Assembly: GCF_023078375.1 (NCBI RefSeq)
Contig: NZ_CP095554.1
Location: 3,526,501-3,590,500 of the forward strand
DNA length: 64,000 nt
Origin: Roseomonas gilardii subsp. gilardii
Lineage (GTDB): Bacteria; Pseudomonadota; Alphaproteobacteria; Acetobacterales; Acetobacteraceae
Direction: 5' to 3'
In this document: positions 63,278-64,000 of the stretch, piece by piece
Numbering within the stretch: the first letter of the stretch is position 1
Layout of the letters: the number at the start of each line of letters is the position of its first letter
Translations under genes and position numbers: made by a program
The notes under the pieces: generated by a model
Told to the model about the DNA's origin: nothing
The model's database searches: none
What the model saw: only the letters and a program-made list of their open reading frames with translations

Positions 63278-64000
63278 ATGGACAGGGCCGCCTATACCGC
63301 CCGCAAGAGCATTCCGGACATCATCGCCTCCGCCGATGGCGGCGAGGCGCCGCTGCGCAAGAGCCTCGGCCCGGTCAGCATCACCGCCATGGGCATCGGT
63401 GCCATCATCGGCGCCGGCATCTTCGTCCTGACCGGCACGGCGGCGGCACAGTATGCCGGGCCGGCGCTGATGCTGAGCTTCGTGCTCGGCGGCGTCGCCT
63501 GTGCCTTCGTCGGGCTCTGCTACGCCGAGCTCGCGGCGCTGATCCCCGTCAGCGGCAGTTCCTACACCTACACCTATGCGACGCTGGGGGAGCTGGCGGC
63601 CTGGATCATCGGCTGGGACCTGATCCTCGAATACGCCATGGGCGCGGCCACGGTGGCGGTGGGCTGGTCGGGCTATGTGGGCAGCCTGCTGGGCGGCTTC
63701 GGCCTGCATCTGCCGCCTGTGCTGACGCAGGCAACCGGCACCGTCGTGCATCTCGCCGATGGCGGAGAGGCACGCGCGCTGTTCAACCTGCCCGCCGCGC
63801 TGATCGTGCTGGCGCTGACCGCGATGCTGGTGCTGGGCACACGGGAATCCTCGCGGCTGAACAACATCATGGTCGCGGTGAAGCTGGCCATCGTGCTGAC
63901 CTTCATCCTGGTCGGCGCGGCTTATGTCTCGCCGGCCCACTGGCACCCCTTCCTGCCCGCGAACACCGGGGAGTTCGGCCATTTCGGCTGGAGCGGCGTG
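63278..64000 (+). CDS. APC-superfamily amino acid permease (N-terminal part; runs off window)
   Basis: About 241 residues are visible. LGPVSITAMGIGAIIGAGIF is helix one with the glycine-rich unwound motif of APC carriers, then VLTGTAAAQYAGPALMLSFV, CAFVGLCYAELAALIPVSGS (the E-L-A helix three motif) and SYTYTYATLGELAAWIIGW. The hydrophobic helices continue to the edge. The close match to YfnA/CAT-type cationic amino acid carriers suggests import of basic or neutral amino acids, but specificity is not readable. It starts at ATG 63278, preceded by GGGAG ten bases upstream. Confidence 0.93.
   Translation, partial: MDRAAYTARKSIPDIIASADGGEAPLRKSLGPVSITAMGIGAIIGAGIFVLTGTAAAQYAGPALMLSFVLGGVACAFVGLCYAELAALIPVSGSSYTYTYATLGELAAWIIGWDLILEYAMGAATVAVGWSGYVGSLLGGFGLHLPPVLTQATGTVVHLADGGEARALFNLPAALIVLALTAMLVLGTRESSRLNNIMVAVKLAIVLTFILVGAAYVSPAHWHPFLPANTGEFGHFGWSGV

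Overview
The window is very GC-rich chromosomal DNA from an alphaproteobacterium, most likely a member of the Acetobacteraceae such as Roseomonas or a relative. This rests on gene content and protein style (PQQ glucose dehydrogenase family, glyQ/glyS/ppdK order, ileS-lspA-DUF3035 order, CHR-type chromate transporter pair); no database search was possible. No rRNA, tRNA, CRISPR array or replication origin was seen.

Layout. 1-2.7 kb: the end of a surface polysaccharide or LPS cluster (asparagine synthetase-type amidotransferase cut by the window edge, a GT4 and a GT9 glycosyltransferase). 2.8-4.3 kb: a YgfZ-type folate-binding protein and a DEDDh exonuclease whose 3' end runs into an IS630-family remnant. 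4.26-11.35 kb: a visibly lower-GC accessory islet between two mobile-DNA remnants, carrying a small membrane protein, a gamma-glutamyltransferase-family enzyme, a TrkA-C-containing SLC13-type carrier and an L-lactate permease-family carrier. 11.4-20.3 kb: a stress-type SDR, pyruvate phosphate dikinase, both glycyl-tRNA synthetase subunits, a ketosteroid-isomerase-like protein, a hypothetical protein and an S49 protease. 20.4-30.5 kb: an orphan peptide-type binding protein, a membrane GH17-like protein, a CoA-binding protein, a DUF2076 protein, a 16-bp tandem repeat with a long hairpin, a GGDEF-EAL protein, an MFS carrier and a GNAT. 30.9-41.1 kb: membrane PQQ dehydrogenase, DctA, a threonine-synthase-like PLP enzyme, two M20 hydrolases, and the Pit phosphate carrier with its DUF47 partner. 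41.4-50 kb: NUDIX hydrolase, a split chromate transporter with a divergent LysR regulator, small proteins, a GNAT, an iron/thiamine-type ABC binding protein and permease, and citrate synthase. 50-57.5 kb: ileS-lspA-DUF3035-nuclease operon, a structured non-coding stretch, two tandem tiny membrane ORFs, ribF and a LOG-family protein. 57.7-64 kb: an M20 peptidase, an orphan xanthine-dehydrogenase-type large subunit, a second GGT paralogue and an amino acid permease cut by the window edge.

How the genes work together: the window mixes housekeeping functions (glycyl and isoleucyl tRNA charging, lipoprotein signal peptidase, FAD synthesis, citrate synthase, PEP/pyruvate interconversion) with a strong theme of scavenging small peptides, acyl-amino acids and organic acids (three M20 hydrolases, two GGTs, DctA, LctP, SLC13, binding proteins, APC permease).

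Sequence quality: ppdK, the ketosteroid-isomerase-like gene and the GH17-like gene each appear to need a single-base frame correction in G/C-rich sequence. Assembly errors are the simplest explanation, so any claim of gene loss there should wait for the reads. The parts I judge most worth attention are the imported transporter/GGT islet, the A-A-B-A-B-B tandem repeat plus hairpin ahead of the GGDEF-EAL gene, and the two tandem tiny membrane ORFs.
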